18,934 nucleotides of DNA, taken from JAZDLC01 sp043802345 (lineage in GTDB: Bacteria > Planctomycetota > B15-G4 > JADJEK01). Shown piece after piece: positions 1 to 6,016 of this stretch. The position numbers and the translations under genes are program-made. How positions within the stretch are numbered: the first letter of the stretch is position 1; each line of letters opens with the position of its first letter. Under the pieces are notes generated by a model that was given only the letters and a program-made list of their open reading frames with translations, was not told the DNA's origin and ran no database searches. The stretch lies in contig JAZDLC010000490.1 in NCBI GenBank assembly GCA_043802345.1, positions 1-18,934 on the forward strand, read 5' to 3'.

Positions 1-39
1 AGCCGCAACCAAAGGTCGTTCCCGACTTTGGTTGCGGCT
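1..39. repeat. Strong hairpin at the window edge
   Basis: Positions 1-14 and 26-39 are perfect inverted copies (AGCCGCAACCAAAG / CTTTGGTTGCGGCT). TCG 16-18 and CGA 23-25 extend the stem past one bulged G, leaving a TTCC loop. No T-run follows on the plus strand (CCGCCGCC follows), so it is not a textbook intrinsic terminator in that direction. It could be the terminator of a gene left of the window, read from either side, or a dispersed palindromic element. The left edge is cut, so the full extent is unknown. Confidence 0.6.
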
Positions 40-160
40 CCGCCGCCTTGTGCCCTCTGTGGTGAGTTGCCCCCGAATCCGGACAAGCCGATGCCCCAGG
101 GATTCGCTCAGGGCGAGAAGCCCCCGATCCGATACTTCACACTGATATCAACCCCCGACC

Positions 161-164
161 GGAG
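161..164 (+). promoter_or_regulatory. Ribosome binding site deciding the pilT start
   Basis: GGAG lies 8 bases before ATG 173. The upstream in-frame GTG at 164 overlaps this motif and has no good site of its own, so ATG 173 is the better start. Confidence 0.6.
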
Positions 165-172
165 TGAACTGC

Positions 173-1405
173 ATGGCCTGGTGTGACGCGCTGCTGCGCA
201 AGATGCTTGAGCTCTCCGCCTCCGACCTCCATCTTTCCTCCGGCGTTCAGCCCAACTTCCGCCTGAACGGAGAGATGGTCCCCGCGGGTGGTGAGCCGGT
301 CGTCGACGCTCAGGAGATAGTCGGCTATCTGAAGGAGCTCACTCCCAAGCGGATCTGGATGGAATTCCAGGAGGCGTGGGACGCCGACTTCGCCTACGAG
401 CTCCCGGAGTGCGGGCGCTTCCGGGTGAACCTGTTCATGGATCACCACGGCTCCGGCGCCGTCTTCCGCCTCATCCCCACCGAGATCCCCACAGCGGCCG
501 ACCTGGGACTGCCGCCGGCGATCCTGAAGATGTGCGATCACAGCAAGGGACTGATCCTGGTGACCGGACCGACCGGCAGCGGGAAGTCGACCACGCTGGC
601 GGCCATGATCGACACCATCAACCGCAATCGCGCCGAACACATCATCACCATCGAGGACCCGATCGAGTTCGTCCATCCCAACCGGCGCTGCCTGATCAAC
701 CAGCGAGAGATTTCGCGACATACGGTCAGCTTCAAGCGCGCGCTGCGCGCCGCGCTCCGGGAAGATCCCGACATCATCCTGGTTGGCGAGATGCGCGACC
801 TGGAAACCGTCGCCATCGCCATCGAGACCGCGGAAACCGGGCACCTGGTGTTCGGCACCCTGCACACCAGCACCGCGGCCTCCACCGTGGACCGGATCAT
901 CGACCAGTTCCCCACCGACCGGCAGTCCCAGATTCGAATGATGCTCTCCGGCTCGCTGAAGGGCGTGATCGCGCAGACGCTCTGCAAGAAGATCGGGGGG
1001 GGGCGCGTGGCCGCCCACGAGATCCTGATCTGCAACCAGGCGGTCTCCTCGCTCGTCCGCGAGGGAAAGACGCATCAGATCACATCGATGATGCAGATGG
1101 GAGGCAAGGAGGGGATGCGGCTGCTGAACGACGAGCTGCTCGAGATGACCGAGAAGGGCCTGATCGAGGCTGACGAGGCATACCGGCGCTGCGCGGCCAA
1201 GGACGACATGCTGACGAAGCTCGAGGCAGCCGGAAGAGAACTCTCCAGGGAGGCTGCCGCGGCGAAGGCCGCTCCTCAACCGGCCACGGCGATCGCCCCT
1301 CCCAGGAAACAGCCGCAACCCGAGCCGGTGCCGGTCGGGGCGGGAGGGGGAGGCGGCTTCGCCGATCCGTTCGAGGCGTTCCGCAGGAAGAGGAACGGAA
1401 CCTGA
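173..1405 (+). CDS. pilT: PilT-like type IV pilus retraction ATPase
   Basis: Cytoplasmic hexameric ATPase of the PilT/VirB11 secretion-ATPase superfamily, which powers pilus retraction and twitching. Numbered from GTG 164, the sequence shows an N-terminal PAS-like part with ASDLHLSSG (19-27), Walker A GPTGSGKS (135-142), Asp box ITIEDPIEFVH (161-171), Walker B region DPDIILVGEMRD (201-212), and His box TGHLVFGTLHTST (225-237). The PilT-specific AIRNLIRE-type motif is present as AVSSLVREGKTHQI, which separates it from PilB, and from PilU, which lacks it. ATG 173 is preferred over GTG 164 because GGAG 161-164 lies 8 bases upstream. The core ends near residue 350. A tail rich in Ala, Pro and Gly follows, ending in FADPFEAFRRKR; family members are usually about 345-370 residues, so this tail is an extension. 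A run of nine G lies at 995-1003. No other pilus gene is in the window. Function is confident; the exact paralogue (PilT1 or PilT2) is not. Confidence 0.93.
   Translation: MAWCDALLRKMLELSASDLHLSSGVQPNFRLNGEMVPAGGEPVVDAQEIVGYLKELTPKRIWMEFQEAWDADFAYELPECGRFRVNLFMDHHGSGAVFRLIPTEIPTAADLGLPPAILKMCDHSKGLILVTGPTGSGKSTTLAAMIDTINRNRAEHIITIEDPIEFVHPNRRCLINQREISRHTVSFKRALRAALREDPDIILVGEMRDLETVAIAIETAETGHLVFGTLHTSTAASTVDRIIDQFPTDRQSQIRMMLSGSLKGVIAQTLCKKIGGGRVAAHEILICNQAVSSLVREGKTHQITSMMQMGGKEGMRLLNDELLEMTEKGLIEADEAYRRCAAKDDMLTKLEAAGRELSREAAAAKAAPQPATAIAPPRKQPQPEPVPVGAGGGGGFADPFEAFRRKRNGT
995..1003 (+). repeat. Nine-G homopolymer inside pilT
   Basis: Nine consecutive G encode three glycines in KKIGGGRVAAHEIL, just before the PilT signature motif. 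The run is in frame in this sequence. Gain or loss of one G would truncate the protein after the His box. Confidence 0.9.
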
Positions 1406-1419
1406 TCGCCGGGAGGCGA
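1406..1419. terminator. Short hairpin between convergent pilT and LEA14 genes
   Basis: TCGCC (1406-1410) and GGCGA (1415-1419) pair around a GGGA loop directly after the pilT stop and before the LEA14 stop. The stem is only 5 bp and has no T-run, so a role in transcription ending is weakly supported. Confidence 0.2.
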
Positions 1420-1426
1420 CGCGCCG

Positions 1427-2272
1427 TCAGCGCTGGAAGATCGTCTGTCCGCTGTTCGAGTACGGATAGGTAAGCGCGCCAAACGGCGTGTCGAGCTCCA
1501 GGTCTCCGGCGATGCTGTACCCGGCCCCGTCCCCCATCAGCATGTTGAATGCCGCCAGCCCGAGGCTGGCGGGTGAGAATGAAATCGGAATGCTCAGCGA
1601 ACCTGCTTCCCCCGCTCCAAACGACGTGCCGGACTGGAGCGCCGTATTGGCAATCTGCTTGCCTCCCAGCTTGAGGTCATAGCTGAACTTCTTCAGATCG
1701 AACGGGAACTCGTTCTCGTTGCCGATCTTCAGGTTGACCGTGGCCGCCGCCTGCTGCAGCGAGAGGCTATCCCAATTCACACTGGTCAGTTCCACCTTGG
1801 GCGCGGTCGGCACCGGCAGCTCGCCTTCCTTCTTCAGCGGCAGCTTGAGCGGGCCCAGGCCGGGGGCGTTGACGCCCACGTCCAGATTCGCCGTGTACGG
1901 CACCACCGAGCCGGGGCGAATCCCCGCGACGAGGTTCAGCAACTCCGTGTACTTGATCGTCAGCGGCAGCGTGAGCGACTTCGACCCGTTCGCCGGGATC
2001 GAAACCCCGGGAGAGGTCTCGCCGCTCAGGAAGGGGGTCGCCCCGCTGGCGAGCCGGTACCCAAGTTGATCAATCGGCAGGGCCACCCCGTACGGGTTAT
2101 CCACCTTGATCTCGAGTCCGAGCGTCAACTGCTCCAGGCCGAGGTCGTTCAGGGTGAGACTCTGGAAAGACGCTGTGGGTCGATCCAGGTTGGCGGCAAG
2201 TTCCTGCAGCACCTCACACCCGCTCATGCACGCAAGAACCGCCAGGAATGGCAAAGACAGGGCTCGTTTCAT
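1427..2272 (-). CDS. Tandem LEA14/WHy-domain lipoprotein
   Basis: A 281-residue exported protein of the LEA14 (late embryogenesis abundant group 2, Water stress and Hypersensitive response domain) family. Members are beta-sandwich proteins linked to desiccation or stress tolerance; their bacterial role is poorly defined. It has a short basic, hydrophobic signal followed by cysteines at 15 and 19. CMSGC (C19) is the likelier lipidation site, with VLAC (C15) the alternative. Two homologous WHy units follow: residues 33-150, with VDNPYGVALPIDQLGYRL, and 157-270, with IGNENEFPFDLKKFSYDL. Both carry the asparagine-turn-aromatic pattern of the family. ATG 2272 is chosen because AAGGA lies 8 bases upstream; a longer TTG start at 2302 has no such support. 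It lies downstream of the NYN gene on the same strand and converges with pilT, with 21 bases between the stops. An outer-membrane lipoprotein location is inference. Confidence 0.85.
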   Translation of the reverse strand: MKRALSLPFLAVLACMSGCEVLQELAANLDRPTASFQSLTLNDLGLEQLTLGLEIKVDNPYGVALPIDQLGYRLASGATPFLSGETSPGVSIPANGSKSLTLPLTIKYTELLNLVAGIRPGSVVPYTANLDVGVNAPGLGPLKLPLKKEGELPVPTAPKVELTSVNWDSLSLQQAAATVNLKIGNENEFPFDLKKFSYDLKLGGKQIANTALQSGTSFGAGEAGSLSIPISFSPASLGLAAFNMLMGDGAGYSIAGDLELDTPFGALTYPYSNSGQTIFQR

Positions 2273-2361
2273 CGGCTTGATCCTTCTCAGCGCCCCTTTC
2301 AAGGGCTTTGGTCTCGCAAGACGGGCCGCGGGAGAATCGCGATCCCCACCGACCCTCTAGC

Positions 2362-2460
2362 TTACGGATCTTCGTCGTGCATGTCTTTCACGGCCTCGCT
2401 CCCGCTTTCGACCAGATCGCCCGTGCCGGAACACGAGGAGCAGCCGCCGTCTCCCCCCAC
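2362..2460 (-). CDS. Possible small CxxCxGxG protein
   Basis: A short reading frame in the 271-bp gap between the NYN and LEA14 genes, on their strand. From GTG 2460 it encodes 32 residues: a GGDGGCSSCSGTGD segment followed by an acidic tail ending in MHDEDP. CSSCSGTG matches the CxxCxGxG zinc motif known from DnaJ, but in a single copy. GGAAGG sits just upstream of GTG 2460, with spacing shorter than ideal. An in-frame TTG at 2526 would give 54 residues, adding a PPGKAGKAG stretch. I recognise no family. It could be chance, since glycine-rich frames are common in GC-rich DNA, but the clean acidic C-terminus and the position in a gene pair argue for a second look. Confidence 0.25.
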   Translation of the reverse strand: MGGDGGCSSCSGTGDLVESGSEAVKDMHDEDP

Positions 2461-2468
2461 CTGCCTTC

Positions 2469-2486
2469 CGGCCTTACCGGCCTTAC
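2469..2486. repeat. Two tandem 9-bp repeats
   Basis: CGGCCTTAC occurs twice in tandem (2469-2477 and 2478-2486), and a degenerate third copy lies to the left (CCTGCCTTC). It lies in the gap between the NYN and LEA14 genes. If the small frame there is translated from TTG 2526, the repeat encodes GKAGKAG. Confidence 0.6.
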
Positions 2487-2543
2487 CAGGCGGAACAACG
2501 TGTCGCAGCGGAGTGGCACATCGCAACTTCCCGGGCGTTGACC

Positions 2544-3425
2544 CTACCGATCCGAATCGTACCTCGAGGTGCCGGAACCGGATGGTCTTCGCCCCGCCCC
2601 GCTCCTCGACCGGGTGGTTTTCTTCCGGGTGGTCGTCTTCTCGGTGCCCTTCTTCTCGTTCGCCGGCCTCGCCACCTCGTCGCCGAAGGCACTCACGGTC
2701 AACGAACGGCCATGCGAGTCCCTTGACAGTGTCACCAGGTTCCGATCCGCCGCTCCCTCCAGCAGCCGGGAGAAACTCTTGAAACCGTAGTAGGTCTCGT
2801 TGAACGACGGCTTCTTGCGCTGCATCGTCTCCTTGATGAGGGAGGCCCAGTAGACGTCACGGTTCTCACGGCGCAACGCCTCCAGGGAATCGATCAGCAG
2901 GCGGAAGACCTCTCGCTCCTTCTCGCCCGCATCGGACAGCTCTTCGAATTCCGGCTCGGCCTCCGCCTCGAGATCCTCGTAATAGATGAACTCGTCGCAG
3001 TTGTCGCGAAGGAGCGCCGAGGTGGAGTCCTTCATCCCCAAGCCGATCACATGCCGGCCGTTCTCCTTCAGCTTCGAGACCAGTGGCGAGAAGTCGCTAT
3101 CGCCGGAGACAATGACAAAGGTGTCGATGTGCGCCTTGGAGTAGCAGAGATCCAGCACGTCCACGCACAGCCGCATGTCGGCGGAGTTCTTGCCGGAGAC
3201 GCGCCTCGCCGGAATCTGCAGCAGTTCGAAGGCGCCCTCCTGAAGCGAACTCGCATACCCCGGGAACCGCTTCCAATCGGCGTACGCACGCTTCACGACG
3301 AGGTTTCCTTTTTCAACGAGACGAGCCATGACTCGCTCCACGTCGAAGTGCCCGCTCTGCCCCCGAAAGCCAAGGGCCAGATTCTCGAAATCGAGAAAGA
3401 CGCCCAGCAGGTGTCGTTCGGTCAT
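2544..3425 (-). CDS. NYN-domain protein with C-terminal LOTUS (OST-HTH) domain
   Basis: A 293-residue cytoplasmic protein. Residues 7-150 form a NYN (LabA/DUF88) PIN-like nuclease domain: FLDFEN (D12, N15), the SGKNSADMRLCVD segment (D83) and IVSGDSDF (D109, D111) supply the acidic metal-binding residues. An acidic linker runs from about 152 to 172. Residues 172-237, with YWASLIKETMQRKKPSFNE and FKSFSRLLE, match the OST-HTH/LOTUS fold that binds RNA. The tail from 250 is rich in Lys, Arg, Thr and Ser. NYN-LOTUS proteins are thought to process or bind RNA; the target is unknown here. ATG 3425 is preceded by GAGGA at a spacing of 7. It is the first gene of a minus-strand set ending with the LEA14 lipoprotein and is divergent from the FUN14 gene. 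The domain call is confident; catalytic activity is inferred from the intact acidic residues. Confidence 0.9.
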   Translation of the reverse strand: MTERHLLGVFLDFENLALGFRGQSGHFDVERVMARLVEKGNLVVKRAYADWKRFPGYASSLQEGAFELLQIPARRVSGKNSADMRLCVDVLDLCYSKAHIDTFVIVSGDSDFSPLVSKLKENGRHVIGLGMKDSTSALLRDNCDEFIYYEDLEAEAEPEFEELSDAGEKEREVFRLLIDSLEALRRENRDVYWASLIKETMQRKKPSFNETYYGFKSFSRLLEGAADRNLVTLSRDSHGRSLTVSAFGDEVARPANEKKGTEKTTTRKKTTRSRSGAGRRPSGSGTSRYDSDR

Positions 3426-3545
3426 GGCTTTTCCTCGAAGATGGTCCTACAAATCCCGGAAACCGTCGGCCAACTGAAACGTCACACTACGCCACTCCCC
3501 CGAAGGACACAACTCCCGCCGGGGACAGAGTAGAGGAACTCAACC
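3426..3545. promoter_or_regulatory. Divergent intergenic region between NYN-LOTUS and FUN14 genes
   Basis: These 120 bp separate two divergent genes, so promoters for both should lie here or overlap the gene starts. The ribosome sites are clear: GAGGA for the minus gene and GAGGA at 3533-3537 for the plus gene. I cannot assign convincing -35/-10 hexamers on either strand. Confidence 0.4.
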
Positions 3546-4061
3546 GTGCAGCTCAGGTCTATCGCTCTCATTCTGCTCGCGACGGTCGCAGCCGGCTCCG
3601 TCGGAATCCGGGCATTCAAGGAATCGCGCGAGTCCGGTTCCGGTCCGGCGACCTCCAGTCCGGGAGCGCTCGGGGTCCACTCCATGGCGCCGGACCAGCC
3701 GGTCCCCTCCCCCGAGCTCGGAATCGACCCGGATCAGGGCGGGGAGCAGACCACCGCCTCCGAGGTAATGCCGTACGTGACGGAAGGGAGCTTCTTCGCG
3801 CTCATCGGATTCGCGCTCGGGTATCTCTCGCGCAAGGTGGTCAAGCTCGGGCTGATCCTGCTGGCCGTGTTGTTTCTCGCCGTGCAGGGACTCTCCTACG
3901 CCGAGGTGGTCTCAGTCGACTGGGACCGCGCCCTCCAGCTGGTCAATGACCTGGTGCTCAACCTGAAGGAGAACCAGACCGTGACCGAGGTTCTGAAAGA
4001 CCGCCTGCCGAGCGCCGGCGGCCTGGTCGCCGGCTACGCCCTTGGTTTCCGGAAGGGATAG
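3546..4061 (+). CDS. FUN14-domain membrane protein
   Basis: A 171-residue membrane protein. Residues 4-22 form an N-terminal hydrophobic segment (signal anchor or signal peptide). Residues 25-76 are a polar linker rich in Pro and Ser. Residues 78-171 match the FUN14 family (the FUNDC1 homologue domain): TEGSFFALIGFALGY at its start, a hydrophobic helix at 100-118, and the typical closing LPSAGGLVAGYALGFRKG with its glycine-rich helix. FUNDC1 is a mitophagy receptor in animals; the role of bacterial FUN14 proteins is not established. GTG 3546 is chosen because GAGGA at 3533-3537 lies 8 bases upstream. Bacterial and archaeal FUN14 proteins are often about 100 residues, so the N-terminal anchor plus linker is extra. 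It is a single-gene unit, divergent from the NYN-LOTUS gene. Confidence 0.85.
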   Translation: MQLRSIALILLATVAAGSVGIRAFKESRESGSGPATSSPGALGVHSMAPDQPVPSPELGIDPDQGGEQTTASEVMPYVTEGSFFALIGFALGYLSRKVVKLGLILLAVLFLAVQGLSYAEVVSVDWDRALQLVNDLVLNLKENQTVTEVLKDRLPSAGGLVAGYALGFRKG

Positions 4062-4121
4062 GAAGCATGGGCCATTGATCGCGTTGGTTTCGCTGCAGGG
4101 GTGCTTCCAGAAGGCAGACCG

Positions 4122-4225
4122 CCAAGGAAGGCAGGAAGGCAGGAAATACCTTGCCGCCGGCCGCCGGACTCTCGCAAGAACCGACCATCCCTTCTCCCCT
4201 CTTCCTGGCTTCCTGGGTTCCTCGG
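4122..4225. repeat. Long imperfect inverted repeat with tandem GGAAGGCA units
   Basis: The stretch 4062-4306 has no convincing gene. Within it, 4122-4145 carries repeated AGGAAGGC units, and 4202-4225 (TTCCTGGCTTCCTGGGTTCC and following) is close to its reverse complement. The two arms of about 24 bases enclose a 56-base spacer. Seven A follow the right arm (4227-4233). The arms would let RNA from either strand fold. The gap lies between convergent genes (the FUN14 gene and the propeller-like gene), so a terminator role is possible, but the A-run is on the wrong side for a standard intrinsic terminator of the plus-strand gene. Confidence 0.5.
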
Positions 4226-4306
4226 CAAAAAAAGAAACCTCGCACAGGTTACTGAACTCTCCCGGCCCTCGCACACGAGTCGCGAAGACGCCGGCCCAGC
4301 GACCCA

Positions 4307-5881
4307 CTACTGGATCGTCAGGGTCAGGCTGTCGGTGAGCTGCTCGACCTGTCTGGCGATGCCGGTGCGGTTGGTGACCGCCGCACAGGAGACGTTGGCT
4401 CCCGAGAGAGTCGGGTTGTTCGGAATGATGAACTGGCAGGTGGCACCGCCGGAGCCATCGAGCACGCCGATCAGGTTGGTGAAGACCGGCCCGGTGGGGA
4501 CCGTCAGTCCGTACAGCATGAGAGTGTCGAAGGTCAGGTCGAGCATCCGGCTGTCGGTGACGGGGATCCCCGGTGAGGTGGAGAGGGAGACCAGCAGGAT
4601 GTAGTTGTCCGAGCCGGAGCCGGGCAGATCGAGGTCGAGGTTGGAGGTCGTGCCCAGGGTGAGCGGGGGATCCGGCAGGATCATCGGCAGATCGAACAGG
4701 CGGGCGTAGTCGTCCGAGTCGTTGTCGAACCAGACTGCGATGAAACGCTGGCCGCTCTGCGAAACACAGAACTTCTGGTAGCTCTGATCGCCCAGCTTGC
4801 CGGCGGCGTGCACCGTGAACTCATTCCCCAGCGGATCGCCGAAGCGATCGAAACGACGCGCCATCACCTCGGCATCGACGCCGCCGGCATCCACCCAGGA
4901 AACGATGAAGTTCCCCGGGTAGTCCACCGAAACGTGGGGATCCACCTGATCGCCGACGGTGGTATTGCTGGTGACGAACTGCGCTCCCAAAGCGGTCCCG
5001 CTCGCGTCGAACAGGCGGGCGAACACTCCCCAGCCGTCGCCGTCGGTGCCACTCTCGTCCTGGAAGACCACGACGAACTCCCCGTTCGAATTCACGGCCA
5101 CGATCGGGTCCCGCTGCATGCCGGTCGAGATGGAATTGACCAGGAACTGGCCCCCCAGGGCCACCCCGTTCTGGTCGAAGCGGCGGGCCAGGACCTCCCG
5201 GGGGTCTCCAGTGGCTCCGCTGGCGTCCACGAAGGCCACCACGAAGTTCCCGGCGCGATCGCACGAGACCGACGGATCGATCTGGGTGAAGGTGCTTGGT
5301 TCGTTGATCAGGATCTCGCCCGTGACCGCCGTGCCGTAGCGAGTGAAGATCCGGCCGACGGCGCCGGCCGATCCGTCGGTGCCAGCGTCCGTCCAGACCA
5401 CGAACACCCGCCCGGAGGGGGAAAACGAGGCATGCGGCTCGAACTGCGAGGCGGCGGTGTGGGTGTTGAGGATGAACTCCGAACCGTACGGCGTTCCGTC
5501 GGCCGCATAGAACCTGCCGCCGATCCCCATCTGATCGCCGTCGTTCCCGTGCCGGTCGGACCAGACGATCACGAAGTCGCCGCTCACCGGATCGACCGAC
5601 ACGTACGTCTCGTCCTGCTCGCCCCAGTTCACGGTGGGATTGACGAGGAAGTCGTCGGCCAGCGGGTTCCCGTCCCGGTCGAACAGCCGGGCATAGACGT
5701 CTCCCTGGGAGTAGGAGAGCACGAAGTTGCCGTCATCGTCGCACGCGACCCACGGCTGCTTCTGGACGTTCGAGGTTCTGGATGTGACCACGAACTCAGA
5801 TCCGAGAGGCATCAGATCCCCGGCGCGGGACATGGCGACGACAAGTGCGAGGTTGAGCAGGGTGAAGATCGTTCTGGACAC
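4307..5881 (-). CDS. Secreted seven-repeat, propeller-like protein
   Basis: A 524-residue exported protein. Residues 1-20 form a signal peptide with probable cleavage after SRA. Residues 28-398 hold seven degenerate units of about 47-58 residues beginning near 28, 75, 133, 187, 243, 299 and 352. Each has the pattern F-x-V-N, then DP-x-VS-x-D-x-x-GNFVV-x-W, then D-rich turns, then V-x-ARRFD-x-x-G-x-x-LG. Seven such four-strand-like units suggest a seven-bladed beta-propeller. The pattern is familiar from large secreted proteins of planctomycetes, cyanobacteria and related groups, usually annotated as hypothetical. Residues 405-524 form a separate C-terminal beta-rich domain with two cysteines (482, 499) that could pair. 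GTG 5881 is preferred to upstream starts because the signal peptide begins there and GAGGGA lies just upstream. An open frame extends to 6673 but overlaps the divergent deacetylase gene and is chance. Substrate or ligand is unknown. Confidence 0.8.
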   Translation of the reverse strand: MSRTIFTLLNLALVVAMSRAGDLMPLGSEFVVTSRTSNVQKQPWVACDDDGNFVLSYSQGDVYARLFDRDGNPLADDFLVNPTVNWGEQDETYVSVDPVSGDFVIVWSDRHGNDGDQMGIGGRFYAADGTPYGSEFILNTHTAASQFEPHASFSPSGRVFVVWTDAGTDGSAGAVGRIFTRYGTAVTGEILINEPSTFTQIDPSVSCDRAGNFVVAFVDASGATGDPREVLARRFDQNGVALGGQFLVNSISTGMQRDPIVAVNSNGEFVVVFQDESGTDGDGWGVFARLFDASGTALGAQFVTSNTTVGDQVDPHVSVDYPGNFIVSWVDAGGVDAEVMARRFDRFGDPLGNEFTVHAAGKLGDQSYQKFCVSQSGQRFIAVWFDNDSDDYARLFDLPMILPDPPLTLGTTSNLDLDLPGSGSDNYILLVSLSTSPGIPVTDSRMLDLTFDTLMLYGLTVPTGPVFTNLIGVLDGSGGATCQFIIPNNPTLSGANVSCAAVTNRTGIARQVEQLTDSLTLTIQ

Positions 5882-6016
5882 GTGGAGTTCCCTCGACCGG
5901 AAGGAAGGGCTGGTTTTGTGATTCCTGGGTGTTTGTGCTTCGAGTATACACCCTGAATCGGCCGATGGAGGCTCTGAGACCCGATTCCCGTTTTTGCCGG
6001 AATACGGCAAGTGCCT
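5882..6016. promoter_or_regulatory. Divergent control region with TATACT box and two inverted repeats
   Basis: This separates the minus-strand propeller-like gene from the plus-strand polysaccharide cluster. TATACT reads on the minus strand at 5948-5943, a good -10-like hexamer, but no matching -35 sits at 16-18 bp. GGGTGT (5927-5932) and ACACCC (5948-5953) flank it as an inverted repeat with a 15-base spacer, an arrangement suited to an operator. TTGCCG (5994-5999) and CGGCAA (6005-6010) form a second short palindrome just before the deacetylase start, where no clear ribosome site is seen. Confidence 0.35.

Noticed and set aside
1..39. CRISPR repeat or tRNA fragment at the left edge
   Set aside because: A single hairpin with no second copy in the window and no cloverleaf features.
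137..1318. Long minus-strand frame of about 390 codons opposite pilT
   Set aside because: It mirrors a gene with all PilT motifs. GC-rich codon bias keeps the opposite frame open, and its protein has no recognisable fold.
2066..2782. Plus-strand frame across the LEA14-NYN gap
   Set aside because: It runs over two real minus-strand genes and has irregular composition with no start signal.
4034..4604. Several overlapping frames on both strands in the 4062-4306 gap
   Set aside because: They compete for the same bases, have no ribosome sites or domains, and their residues simply reflect the GGAAGGCA repeats.
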